Source: a virus. Taken from it: a stretch of 28,431 nucleotides of DNA. The notes beneath the pieces are model-generated. The model saw only the letters and a program-made list of their open reading frames with translations. It was not told where the DNA came from and did no database searches. Made by a program: the position numbers and the translations under genes. Shown here one piece after another: positions 14,720 through 21,523 of this stretch; position 1 is the first letter of the stretch; each line of letters begins with the position of its first letter. The stretch spans positions 1 through 28,431 of IMG/VR virus record IMGVR_UViG_3300027974_000129; one strand, written 5' to 3'.

Positions 14720-15252
14720 CTTCACAAGCCGTCAAACTATGTACAGATGCCCTTTTACACCCGTTTGAGGGCTATCACAAAAAGATGCCAAACGGTGACT
14801 GTGAAAGCTACCCAGACCCCGCGAGTCCACTAGGTCGGGGTCTGGTGTCAAAGGCCCAAGCCGCGACCATGACACCAGATGAGCTACTCAAGGCAGGTCA
14901 CCCTTGGACTATTGGCTGGGGTGTTACTGGACCTGACATTGTGCCTGGTTTGACTTGGACACGCCAACAGGCAGACGAACGCTTTGAAGCAATGCTCTCA
15001 AAGTTTGTCGCAGGAGCACTAAGCCTTAGTCCAGACTTGATAAATGAACCGCCCAGAAGGTTGGCGGCAATCATTAGTTTTTGTTACAACTGTGGTTTAG
15101 GCAACTACAGGATTAGCACTCTTCGTAAGAGGGTCAATCAGGGTGACTGGAACGGTGCTTACGAAGAAATACAAAAATGGAATAAAGCGCAAGGTGTTGT
15201 GTTAAATGGATTAACACGCCGACGCTTAGCAGAAGGCAGATTTCTTCTGTAA
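14716..15252 (+). CDS. Endolysin, GH24 (T4-type) lysozyme
   Basis: 178 residues. The family triad is visible: E18 (PFEGY), D34 in YPDP, and T65 in TIGWG, with the C-terminal 'GVVLNGLTRRRLAEGRF' typical of phage lysozymes. It cuts the beta-1,4 bond between MurNAc and GlcNAc in peptidoglycan. Compared with T4 lysozyme, about 25 extra residues lie between Asp and Thr (ASPLGRGLVSKAQA...), a form I recall in other phage lysozymes. No signal peptide or anchor is seen, so release depends on the holin upstream. It ends 28 bases before phoH. Confidence 0.92.
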   Translation: MTSQAVKLCTDALLHPFEGYHKKMPNGDCESYPDPASPLGRGLVSKAQAATMTPDELLKAGHPWTIGWGVTGPDIVPGLTWTRQQADERFEAMLSKFVAGALSLSPDLINEPPRRLAAIISFCYNCGLGNYRISTLRKRVNQGDWNGAYEEIQKWNKAQGVVLNGLTRRRLAEGRFLL

Positions 15253-15280
15253 GCACTTCATCAACCAACCTTCAAAATCT

Positions 15281-16009
15281 ATGGCAAATCAGCGTAATTC
15301 CGGTAAGCGTGCACGTAAAAATGAAATTTTATATACTGATATGGGGAACCATTCTCCTCAAAAAGTAAGTGTAAAGTTTCCTAGATTAGAGGCCCAAACA
15401 TATAGGCAACAAGATTATTTAGATGCTATAAATAATAAAGATATTGTTTTTGCTACAGGAGCAGCAGGTACGGGTAAAAGTTATGTAGGAATTCATTATG
15501 CAGCGGAGCAGTTATATTACAAAAAAATAAATAAAATTATTCTTACTCGTCCTGCTGTAGAAGCATGTGGGGAAAATCTTGGGTTTTTACCTGGAGAGCT
15601 GATAGATGGCAAACTTATGCCTTATCTTATTCCTTATACAGAAACCCTTAATGAATTGCTAGGAAAAAGTTTTGTAGAATATTGCTTAAGAACTAATATT
15701 ATTGAACCAGTACCACTAGCATTTATGCGAGGACGCTCATTTAAGAATTGTATTATTCTAGCGGACGAAATGCAATCAGCTTCCCCAATGCAGCTTAAGC
15801 TGCTACTGACTCGTATTGGTGAAAATACTAAGCTTTTAATTAATGGAGATATTGCACAAAGAGATATTATTGATGCTACAGGCCTAGAGGATGCTATTGG
15901 AATTCTTAGACATATTCCTGAAGTAGAAGTAATCAATTTCTCGGACGATGATTGTATTAGAAGCAATTTATGTAAAAAAATATTGCGCGCATATAGTGGA
16001 TATAGATAA
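15281..16009 (+). CDS. phoH: PhoH-like ATPase
   Basis: 242 residues. Walker A GAAGTGKS (residues 60-67) follows the PhoH-typical QxDYLDAI (Q-motif-like) region; Walker B ends in I-I-L-A-D-E (D162, E163), followed by 'QSASPMQLKLLLTRIG' and 'LLINGDIAQRD'. PhoH is a P-loop RNA/DNA-dependent ATPase common in phages; its role in infection is unclear and it is not diagnostic of phosphate stress. The ATG at 15281 has no clear Shine-Dalgarno, and the gap after the lysozyme is 28 bases. The DNA is more AT-rich than the lysis genes before it. The gene ends at a bidirectional terminator. Confidence 0.92.
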   Translation: MANQRNSGKRARKNEILYTDMGNHSPQKVSVKFPRLEAQTYRQQDYLDAINNKDIVFATGAAGTGKSYVGIHYAAEQLYYKKINKIILTRPAVEACGENLGFLPGELIDGKLMPYLIPYTETLNELLGKSFVEYCLRTNIIEPVPLAFMRGRSFKNCIILADEMQSASPMQLKLLLTRIGENTKLLINGDIAQRDIIDATGLEDAIGILRHIPEVEVINFSDDDCIRSNLCKKILRAYSGYR

Positions 16010-16011
16010 TT

Positions 16012-16044
16012 AAAAAGCACCTAACTTTATAGTTAGGTGTTTTT
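16012..16044. terminator. Bidirectional terminator between phoH and GIY-YIG gene 1
   Basis: Stem of about 11 bp (16016-16026 with 16031-16041, one G-U pair) around TTAT, with A-rich and T-rich flanks on both sides. It can end phoH on the plus strand and the converging homing endonuclease gene on the minus strand, whose stop is at 16046. Confidence 0.85.
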
Positions 16045-16045
16045 A

Positions 16046-16942
16046 CTACGCAAGTGTCCAACCCTTATGTTGCCTATATACACCTTTTAATAGTCTATGA
16101 AAGTTTGAAGGTAATAATCCATGTGTATTTGCAAATTTACGTGAGTTTTCTACTTTGTACACTATTCCACTTGGCGACTTTACATCTGGGTAATTATTTC
16201 TGTTTGTAGTACCTTTACGCCTTTTACCACTAAGAGCTATCATTTGTGAGTATTCAACAGGGTATAAATTTTTAAGGTAAATATGCTGGTAACCATAAGT
16301 AATATTTTTTACCACACTTATATTTAGCCCTGTAGCGGTTACAATGTCTTGTAGGGTATTATTTTTGTTACTTGCAAGTAATACTACTTGTTTATAGGTA
16401 TTTTCTTCATATATTAAACCTTTTCTAGTACCACATTTAGCGCTTACTTTACTCCACAATTCTGGAAATCTATCAGCTAACCAAGAGTGTTCGCTACCGT
16501 TAGATATTTTTTGTACGATACTGTATTCTACCCCTAATTCTTCTGAAATATTGCTTAAAAGTTTATCTGTATTAGCAAGTAATTCTAATATTTCTATATA
16601 AGTTTTTTCGGTGTAATACGAGTACGGAGTATTTGCTCCGAAACCGAGACCGTCTCCTCCAATTGTTTCATTCATACCATTTTTAAAAGAATCAAGTGTT
16701 TTTATCCAATATACTTCTCTAGAGGATTGATCAGCTAAGTTAGTTACTTCTTCCAATGGCTCCATTGTTGGTAATCCGTAAATGTAATATCCTGCCTGTA
16801 AGTTTTTATTTATGTGCGTACCTGCTTTTAGTTTTCTACAGTGTTCCTTATATCTTTGATTAAAATTACCGCTTTTACCTATGTAGTACTGACCATCTGC
16901 GCACTCAAAGTACAATACATAGATTCCCGAATTTGTAGTCAT
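16046..16942 (-). CDS. GIY-YIG homing endonuclease 1
   Basis: 298 residues from the ATG at 16942, which has GGAGA 8 bases upstream; an open frame from 17017 lacks such a site. Catalytic landmarks: GIY (6-8), YYIGKS (19-24), R30, H34 and E76 (SREVYWI). The middle carries two helix-turn-helix-like repeats (about 112-165 and 180-240: 'ISEELGVEYSIVQKISNG...HSWL' and 'IVTATGLNISVVKNITYG...HIYL'). The C-terminus is a DNA-binding module, 'SPSGIVYKVENSRKFANTHGL' to 'HKGW'. In the family this is a free-standing site-specific nuclease that spreads its own gene. It runs opposite to the flanking genes and has its own promoter. Confidence 0.9.
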   Translation of the reverse strand: MTTNSGIYVLYFECADGQYYIGKSGNFNQRYKEHCRKLKAGTHINKNLQAGYYIYGLPTMEPLEEVTNLADQSSREVYWIKTLDSFKNGMNETIGGDGLGFGANTPYSYYTEKTYIEILELLANTDKLLSNISEELGVEYSIVQKISNGSEHSWLADRFPELWSKVSAKCGTRKGLIYEENTYKQVVLLASNKNNTLQDIVTATGLNISVVKNITYGYQHIYLKNLYPVEYSQMIALSGKRRKGTTNRNNYPDVKSPSGIVYKVENSRKFANTHGLLPSNFHRLLKGVYRQHKGWTLA

Positions 16943-16964
16943 AAAAGTTTCTCCATAAAAATTT

Positions 16965-16993
16965 ATTTTACTACAAAAGCAATGACTTGTCAA
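16965..16993 (-). promoter_or_regulatory. Promoter for GIY-YIG gene 1
   Basis: On the minus strand TTGACA (16988-16993) and TAAAAT (16965-16970) are 17 bp apart, a near-consensus sigma70 promoter. It is preceded by AAGTTTGTATC. It points away from the plus-strand promoter 35 bp to the right, so the two are divergent. Confidence 0.8.
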
Positions 16994-17027
16994 GATACAA
17001 ACTTTAAATACCGGCATAAATTTAGAT

Positions 17028-17056
17028 TTGCAAAATGGTAGATATTGGTGTATAAT
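17028..17056 (+). promoter_or_regulatory. Promoter for 17141-18243 genes
   Basis: TTGCAA (17028-17033), 17 bp, TATAAT (17051-17056). The AT-rich AAATTTAGAT lies upstream of -35. Transcription would start near 17063, right before the hairpin at 17068. Confidence 0.82.
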
Positions 17057-17067
17057 TACTAATTAAC

Positions 17068-17108
17068 CTATACGCGCCATATTTCTAGGCCATCATCATG
17101 GCGTATAG
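17068..17108 (+). other. 5' leader hairpin
   Basis: Left arm 17068-17080 pairs with right arm 17098-17108 (CTATACG...CCAT with ATGGCGTATAG), a stem of 11 bp with a 2-base bulge and a 17-base loop. It lies at about +5 of the predicted transcript and ends 32 bases before the ATG at 17141. It could stabilise the RNA 5' end or act as an operator. Confidence 0.6.
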
Positions 17109-17140
17109 AAACTAATTTATTTTAAGTAAAAGAGGAGACC

Positions 17141-17911
17141 ATGGCCAAAGAACTGTGTCCAGTGGGTACAATGTATCCAGATATTAATTTGAGCAACCAC
17201 TTGGCAGCGGTTCAGTACGCCAACTATGGACCTGCTGAAAGTCGTGACAGTAATCCCGAGTTTTGGGAACTCAAGCAAGAAGTTTGGGGTGTCAGTGAAG
17301 GCCAAGCCCGTATGAGGGTATGCGCCAGCTGTCATCATCACGATCGCAAACCAGAGACCTTGGACTGCATCATCGAGGGTCCGGTGGGTGAGTGGAGTGA
17401 AAGCCAGCTTCCAGTTACCCCCAGGTTTACAGACGTTGACGGTATGCCGGTCTGGTACTGCAATCGTTGGAATATGACAGTCTCACCAATCAGAGTATGT
17501 GATCAGTGGGAAACAGAAGAAGAGCATGGGGACGACATGGCTGAGGAAGAACCTGAAAAAGGTTACTTTGAAAAGGCAGCAGCAACCTACAAGCCCACAA
17601 CAGGCATGGCCTCAGCAGCTCGCCGTGCCTTAAAGTGGAAAAAAGAAGGCCACTCGGGCGGAACTCGTGTAGGCCTGGCCAGAGCAAATCAACTTGTGAA
17701 CCGTGAAAACCTGACTGCTAGTACAGTAATGAGAATGCACTCATTCTTTAGCCGTCATGAAGTAGACAAAAAGGCAACAGGATTCAACAGTGGAGAAGAA
17801 GGTTTTCCAAGCGCCGGCAGAGTAGCTTGGGACTTGTGGGGTGGAGATGGTGGTCAAACTTGGGCTAAAGCTAAGAGGGATCAAATAGTAACAGCTAGAA
17901 ATAGCGATTAA
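17141..17911 (+). CDS. Cys-rich protein fused to 'HEVDKK/SAGR' phage domain
   Basis: 256 residues, GAGGAG 3 bases before the ATG. N-terminal half (1-120): six Cys (C6, C61, C64, C76, C107, C120) with CASCHHHD and 'VWYCNRWN'; a zinc or Fe-S site is plausible but untested. Then an acidic linker (121-140), then a domain (about 155-250) with 'ARRALKWKKEG', 'VGLARANQLVNREN', 'MRMHSFFSRHEVDKKATGF', 'SAGRVAWDLWGGDGGQTWA'. I recall this second domain from many phage genomes, sometimes attached to capsid-protease or portal-region proteins; its function is unknown to me. The gene has its own promoter and is flanked by minus-strand homing endonucleases. Confidence 0.65.
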   Translation: MAKELCPVGTMYPDINLSNHLAAVQYANYGPAESRDSNPEFWELKQEVWGVSEGQARMRVCASCHHHDRKPETLDCIIEGPVGEWSESQLPVTPRFTDVDGMPVWYCNRWNMTVSPIRVCDQWETEEEHGDDMAEEEPEKGYFEKAAATYKPTTGMASAARRALKWKKEGHSGGTRVGLARANQLVNRENLTASTVMRMHSFFSRHEVDKKATGFNSGEEGFPSAGRVAWDLWGGDGGQTWAKAKRDQIVTARNSD

Positions 17912-17943
17912 ATATAGTTTAATTATTAATGAGGTAGCCGAGT

Positions 17944-18243
17944 ATGGATATCGTAGAATTGGCCAAAACTTTAAAAGACAACTGGGGGCTTTTAGTCACA
18001 GTATTTGCATTAGGCAGTGCATGGTATCAGGGCAAGGTGTGGTTTAATAAGTTTAATGACACCTTGGACTCTACCTCTAAACAAATAGCTGAACTAAAGA
18101 AATCACTACAAGAACTAACAGAAAAAGTAGAAGCCTTACACACAAATGTTGGAGACGCACAAGAAGACGTTAAAAAGATTCTTTCTGTTCAACACTTCCA
18201 AGAAGTAAAGCTGGCAATTTTGGCTGGCAAAAAAGAGCAATAA
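17944..18243 (+). CDS. Small membrane-anchored coiled-coil protein
   Basis: 99 residues, GAGGT 8 bases before the ATG, co-transcribed with the gene before it (32-base gap). One hydrophobic segment (residues about 14-31, WGLLVTVFALGSAWYQG) is followed by a heptad-like charged region (39-80). An N-in, coiled-coil-out arrangement would resemble an inner-membrane spanin or a membrane anchor, but there is no outer-membrane partner gene nearby, so the function remains unknown. It ends in the stem of the terminator at 18243-18278. Confidence 0.6.
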   Translation: MDIVELAKTLKDNWGLLVTVFALGSAWYQGKVWFNKFNDTLDSTSKQIAELKKSLQELTEKVEALHTNVGDAQEDVKKILSVQHFQEVKLAILAGKKEQ

Positions 18244-18278
18244 AAAAGCCCCTCAACTTTTAGGTTGAGGGGCTTTTT
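18243..18278. terminator. Strong bidirectional terminator
   Basis: 15 bp perfect stem (18243-18257 with 18264-18278) with a 6-base loop and T tract. Its first base is the last base of the TAA of the gene ending at 18243. It also lies 2 bases past the stop of the minus-strand 48-residue gene, so it serves both. Confidence 0.93.
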
Positions 18279-18280
18279 CT

Positions 18281-18427
18281 TTATTCAGCAGGCTGTTTTG
18301 GCATCTGTTCTTGTGCTTGGGTCTGCAACTTCTGCGTCAGTGGATTGGCCACTTTTGCAGGAAGTTCCTGAATCCCTGCTAGGATCATATTAGCTTCTTG
18401 TTCTGTTACTGTAAATGTAAAGTTCAT
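18281..18427 (-). CDS. 48-residue small phage protein
   Basis: A short gene easily missed by length cut-offs. The ATG at 18427 has AGAGGA 5 bases upstream. The product starts MNFTFTVTEQEANMILAGIQ and ends in a Gln-rich helix (TQKLQTQAQEQMPKQPAE). N-[VM]-[IL]-L-A-G-[LI]-x-x-L-P is shared with the truncated gene at 7436-7537. I recall small proteins of this kind (N-terminal strand, N-x-I-L-x-x-L-x-x-x-P core, Gln-rich tail) in many phages, with no known function. It lies 18 bases after the homing endonuclease gene on the same strand, so one transcript from 19175-19203 probably covers both. There is no membrane segment. Confidence 0.75.
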   Translation of the reverse strand: MNFTFTVTEQEANMILAGIQELPAKVANPLTQKLQTQAQEQMPKQPAE

Positions 18428-18445
18428 GTTTTCCTCTTGTTAAGG

Positions 18446-19144
18446 TTATTTTAGTTTCCAGCCTTTATGGCTGTTATATTTTGGTCGCTTCTTTAATACT
18501 TTAGCCAATGAACTGCTATCTAGTCCATGTTCCTTGGCAAAAGCTGCAATATTGGTAATATTATACTCTTGCCCAGTTGGGGAAAGTATTGTAGGGTAGA
18601 CTATACCTCTATCTATTGCTGTATTTTTACCAGTTGATCTTTTACCTTTCAAACTCCTCAGTTGTGAGTATTCCAAAGGATATTTTTGTTCTAACCAGTT
18701 GTGAGCCTCTTGATTTGCAATATGCCGTATAGTACTTTCACTTACACCTGTAAGTGATTCTATTTGCTTGTAGGTATTATTAATATTTAGTAATAAAAAT
18801 AATACTTCTATTATTTCTTTATTTGAATACTTAGAACTAGGATTAAGTTCTCCATTGCCGTGAATACTCGGTTGTTCAGCTATATTAAATCCATTGGATA
18901 TTGAATTGTAGATTTTAAAAGCCTCATATTCGGTTGAATTTAATTCCTCTTTGGTTAGATCTGCAAGCACTATTTCTAAGTCTGGTAATCCATATTTTTT
19001 ATATGCTTCCTGCATTTTGCAGTTATGTTCACCTCTTTTAAGTCTTTGCAAATGCTTTTTATACCTGTATTCAATATTTTCAGATTGGCCTACATATACC
19101 TTGTTGGTATCTTTAAATTTTAATATGTATATACCACATGTCAT
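18446..19144 (-). CDS. GIY-YIG homing endonuclease 2
   Basis: 232 residues from the ATG at 19144, with GAGGGGG 10 bases upstream. Landmarks: GIY (4-6), KVYVGQS (15-21; YVG replaces YIG), R27, H31, E72 (STEYEAF). It has only one helix-turn-helix-like unit (about 105-150, 'IESLTGVSESTIRHIANQ...HNWL') where gene 1 has two. The C-terminal module ('SPTGQEYNITNIAAFAKEHGL' to 'HKGWKLK') matches that of gene 1, so the two are paralogues. It sits next to the ribonucleotide reductase gene, a frequent neighbour of homing endonucleases in phages. Inferred role: spread of its own locus by cutting phages that lack it. Confidence 0.9.
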   Translation of the reverse strand: MTCGIYILKFKDTNKVYVGQSENIEYRYKKHLQRLKRGEHNCKMQEAYKKYGLPDLEIVLADLTKEELNSTEYEAFKIYNSISNGFNIAEQPSIHGNGELNPSSKYSNKEIIEVLFLLLNINNTYKQIESLTGVSESTIRHIANQEAHNWLEQKYPLEYSQLRSLKGKRSTGKNTAIDRGIVYPTILSPTGQEYNITNIAAFAKEHGLDSSSLAKVLKKRPKYNSHKGWKLK

Positions 19145-19174
19145 AAATACTTGTCCCCCTCAAATTATCCATCA

Positions 19175-19203
19175 ATTATAGCATGGATGCTTTGTAGAGA
19201 CAA
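19175..19203 (-). promoter_or_regulatory. Promoter for GIY-YIG gene 2 and the 48-residue gene
   Basis: Minus strand TTGTCT (19198-19203), 17 bp, TATAAT (19175-19180), with AAATTTGTAC directly upstream of -35. The 50-base stretch 19175-19224 matches 26930-26979 at 38 of 50 positions. Confidence 0.82.
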
Positions 19204-19221
19204 GTACAAATTTATTTTGCT

Positions 19222-21078
19222 TTATAGTATTTCGCAAGCTCCGCCACTACAGGCTAATTCACTTGCAAGATCTACTGCTCTCCCATTATTCTCAAAAACC
19301 TGACTAATATCAATATTTTTCAGGAAAGGCAGCAGTTTTTCATACTGTTCTTTGGTAATATCTTCAAAAGGCAGTTGCGGATACGCTTCTGCGCCGAAGT
19401 ACGGAAGTACTGATATACCGTTGTAGTACTCTCTATTTTTCCACATCCACTCTGTTAGCGGTACCCACTCGTTGTCTTTAACAGAAATAGTACAAGATAC
19501 GTTATGCTTGTTATCTCCGTCAGTATGTCCCGTAGCTACCCAGCTTTGGCTCACATGTTTTACTCGTTCAAGTAGGTCAAACATTGATTCGGTACGTACT
19601 TTAGCATTTTCTGGAGCTTTTTGGGGGAAGCTTAGTACAACCTGCTTGTCATTCATTACATCTTGCTCTACAAGCTCAGGTGCAGCAATACTCATATACT
19701 TAGCTAAAGCCTCATCTTTGCCGGCTCTCATACGACGTATGTAGTATGGAGCATGCCAAGCATGAATACCGCTACTAGTTCCTAATACTAAGCTAGTAGT
19801 ACCTGCTGGTTTGACAGTGGTTATACGAGCAGCTGGATTAATACCAATATCTCTGGCAGTTTCTCTATTTTGCTCAACAGCCTCTTCTGAAGCCCAAGTA
19901 CTGTCCAATTGTTCAATAGTTCCGCTGGCAATTCCAGTCATAGACACACCTAATAGGGCATCTTTTTCACAAGCAATTTTCCATTTTGGATTTAGGTAAT
20001 GAAAATCTGTATATCCTGCTTGCAACGTACCAATAAAACTAGCTGCACGACTTACTTTATTAAAGTCTTTTTGAGAATTAATAGCACCCGCATTAATTTC
20101 TGTTAAATTACACATCTGGTACGGACGCAGAGCAATTTCGCAGCATGGGTTTGTTCCCCAGTCTTTATTGTTAGTCCAATAAACCCCAGGTTCTCCGCAT
20201 CCACTCTGTTCTACTCTTTTCATCAAGAGCTTAAATTCTTGTTCTGTTACTTCGCCTCGTGGTAGTACAGCAGAATTATTTGCTCGTGCTCTGGCAGGAT
20301 AATTTTTCCACCATTCTCCGGATTTGCAAGTTAACATTTCTTCATCAAATCTGTCAAATAGACAAATCATTGCAGCTCTACGAATACCTCCTGCTAATAC
20401 AGCGTCAGCAATAATACATGCTAAATCGTGTACTTCTACAGGTTTTAATTTACGTCCAACGGCATTCCTAAAAATAGGAATCATATTTTCAATACAGGTT
20501 CTGAGAGGATCTGGTCCTGGAGCTTGACCTCCGGTTGTAATTAAATCAGCACCTTTTTCGCGAATGTCTCTGTAGTCAAACACAGGCAAAGTACCTGCAT
20601 TAAAAAACGCTTTACATACTACTTTTACTGCGTCACTCCAGCCTACAATACTATCTTGAATTTGATACTTGTATTCATTATCGCTTTCAGGAGCTTTAAT
20701 TTTTGGTAACTTGTTTATGTGTCGACTTTGTACAGAATACCCAACACCTGTCCCACCTAAAAGTAGAAACATAAGTTCACTAAAAAACTTTGTAGATTCT
20801 GCAGGCATATACGCGCAGTTGAAAATTCTGTTTTCTGCCATTAGAATAGGTTTGCCGCCAAACTGCAGTGATCTCATAGATGGCAATACCTTTTTGGTAT
20901 AAACAAATTCCTTATAAATTTCATCGATCTTGCTACTCATATGCGGATACTTAGTTTTGTGCATATTCATATTGCGAGTAACAATTTCACTCCAATTTTC
21001 GCGCCTATTTAAGTTGTGATCAAATCGAGCGTATTTGTTAAATACTGTAATATCTGCCAATGCTTGTTTGTCGTCCAT
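19222..21078 (-). CDS. nrdJ: Ribonucleotide reductase, class II (adenosylcobalamin-dependent)
   Basis: 618 residues from the ATG at 21078, one base after the dUTPase stop, with AAAGG 6 bases upstream (a longer frame to 21129 lies inside dut and is not favoured). Reduces ribonucleotides to deoxyribonucleotides using a thiyl radical made from B12, so it needs no oxygen. Key residues: C88 (FNCAY) and C323 (MCNLTEIN) as the redox pair; C312 in NPCCEI (310-315) as the thiyl radical, E314. The usual NPCGEI has Gly where this has a second Cys (C313). PAGTTSLVLGTSSGIH is typical of the single-chain class II (RTPR) group. The C-terminus carries a CSGGAC shuttle pair. The partner reductant may be the nearby glutaredoxin or host thioredoxin. 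Confidence 0.93.
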   Translation of the reverse strand: MDDKQALADITVFNKYARFDHNLNRRENWSEIVTRNMNMHKTKYPHMSSKIDEIYKEFVYTKKVLPSMRSLQFGGKPILMAENRIFNCAYMPAESTKFFSELMFLLLGGTGVGYSVQSRHINKLPKIKAPESDNEYKYQIQDSIVGWSDAVKVVCKAFFNAGTLPVFDYRDIREKGADLITTGGQAPGPDPLRTCIENMIPIFRNAVGRKLKPVEVHDLACIIADAVLAGGIRRAAMICLFDRFDEEMLTCKSGEWWKNYPARARANNSAVLPRGEVTEQEFKLLMKRVEQSGCGEPGVYWTNNKDWGTNPCCEIALRPYQMCNLTEINAGAINSQKDFNKVSRAASFIGTLQAGYTDFHYLNPKWKIACEKDALLGVSMTGIASGTIEQLDSTWASEEAVEQNRETARDIGINPAARITTVKPAGTTSLVLGTSSGIHAWHAPYYIRRMRAGKDEALAKYMSIAAPELVEQDVMNDKQVVLSFPQKAPENAKVRTESMFDLLERVKHVSQSWVATGHTDGDNKHNVSCTISVKDNEWVPLTEWMWKNREYYNGISVLPYFGAEAYPQLPFEDITKEQYEKLLPFLKNIDISQVFENNGRAVDLASELACSGGACEIL

Positions 21079-21079
21079 A

Positions 21080-21523
21080 TTATGCCTTTCCAGTACTGCC
21101 GAATCCGCCAGTACCGCGTTGTGTATCATTCCATTGTTCGTCTGACCAATTGCCTACTTCTAGTTCAGGAAGTAGAATTGGAACTACTACCAGCTGAACA
21201 ATTCGTTCACCTGCTGGTAGTTCTGTTTCGCTAAGATTTCCTGGGACCCCGTTAAACATGAGTGAAGCCAGTATTTCGCCACGATAATCACTGTCAATTA
21301 CACCAACCGAATTGGTCATTGTAATGCCCTGTTTGCTCAGTGAGCTACGTGGAAACAGCAAGCCCACGTGATTTACAGGAATTTTTACGCTTACACCAGT
21401 CGGTACCAGTGTTCTTTTGCCCATTTGCATGGTGATCGTTTGTTTGCATCGCAGGTCCAATCCAGCATCAGTAGGATTGCTGCGAGTAGGCATACATGCA
21501 GGATGTTCTAGTTTAATTTGCAT
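21080..21523 (-). CDS. dut: dUTPase (deoxyuridine 5'-triphosphate nucleotidohydrolase)
   Basis: 147 residues, the usual length for the trimeric family. All five motifs are visible: 1 DAGLDLR (19-25), 2 PRSSL (58-62), 3 GVIDSDYRG (74-82, with D77 and Y80), 4 AGERIVQLVVVP (104-115), 5 RGTGGFGSTG (136-145). It splits dUTP to dUMP and pyrophosphate, keeping uracil out of DNA and feeding dTMP synthesis. It overlaps the 5' nuclease gene by 11 bases and is followed by the reductase one base later; both overlaps suggest coupled translation. There is no clear Shine-Dalgarno of its own. Confidence 0.96.
   Translation of the reverse strand: MQIKLEHPACMPTRSNPTDAGLDLRCKQTITMQMGKRTLVPTGVSVKIPVNHVGLLFPRSSLSKQGITMTNSVGVIDSDYRGEILASLMFNGVPGNLSETELPAGERIVQLVVVPILLPELEVGNWSDEQWNDTQRGTGGFGSTGKA

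Noticed and set aside
16943-17017. 25-codon extension of GIY-YIG gene 1
   Set aside because: It would begin upstream of the predicted promoter of that gene, so it could not be transcribed from it; ATG at 16942 has GGAGA.
21079-21129. 17-codon N-terminal extension of the reductase
   Set aside because: It lies inside the dUTPase motif 5 coding region; the ATG at 21078 is one base after the dut stop and has AAAGG.
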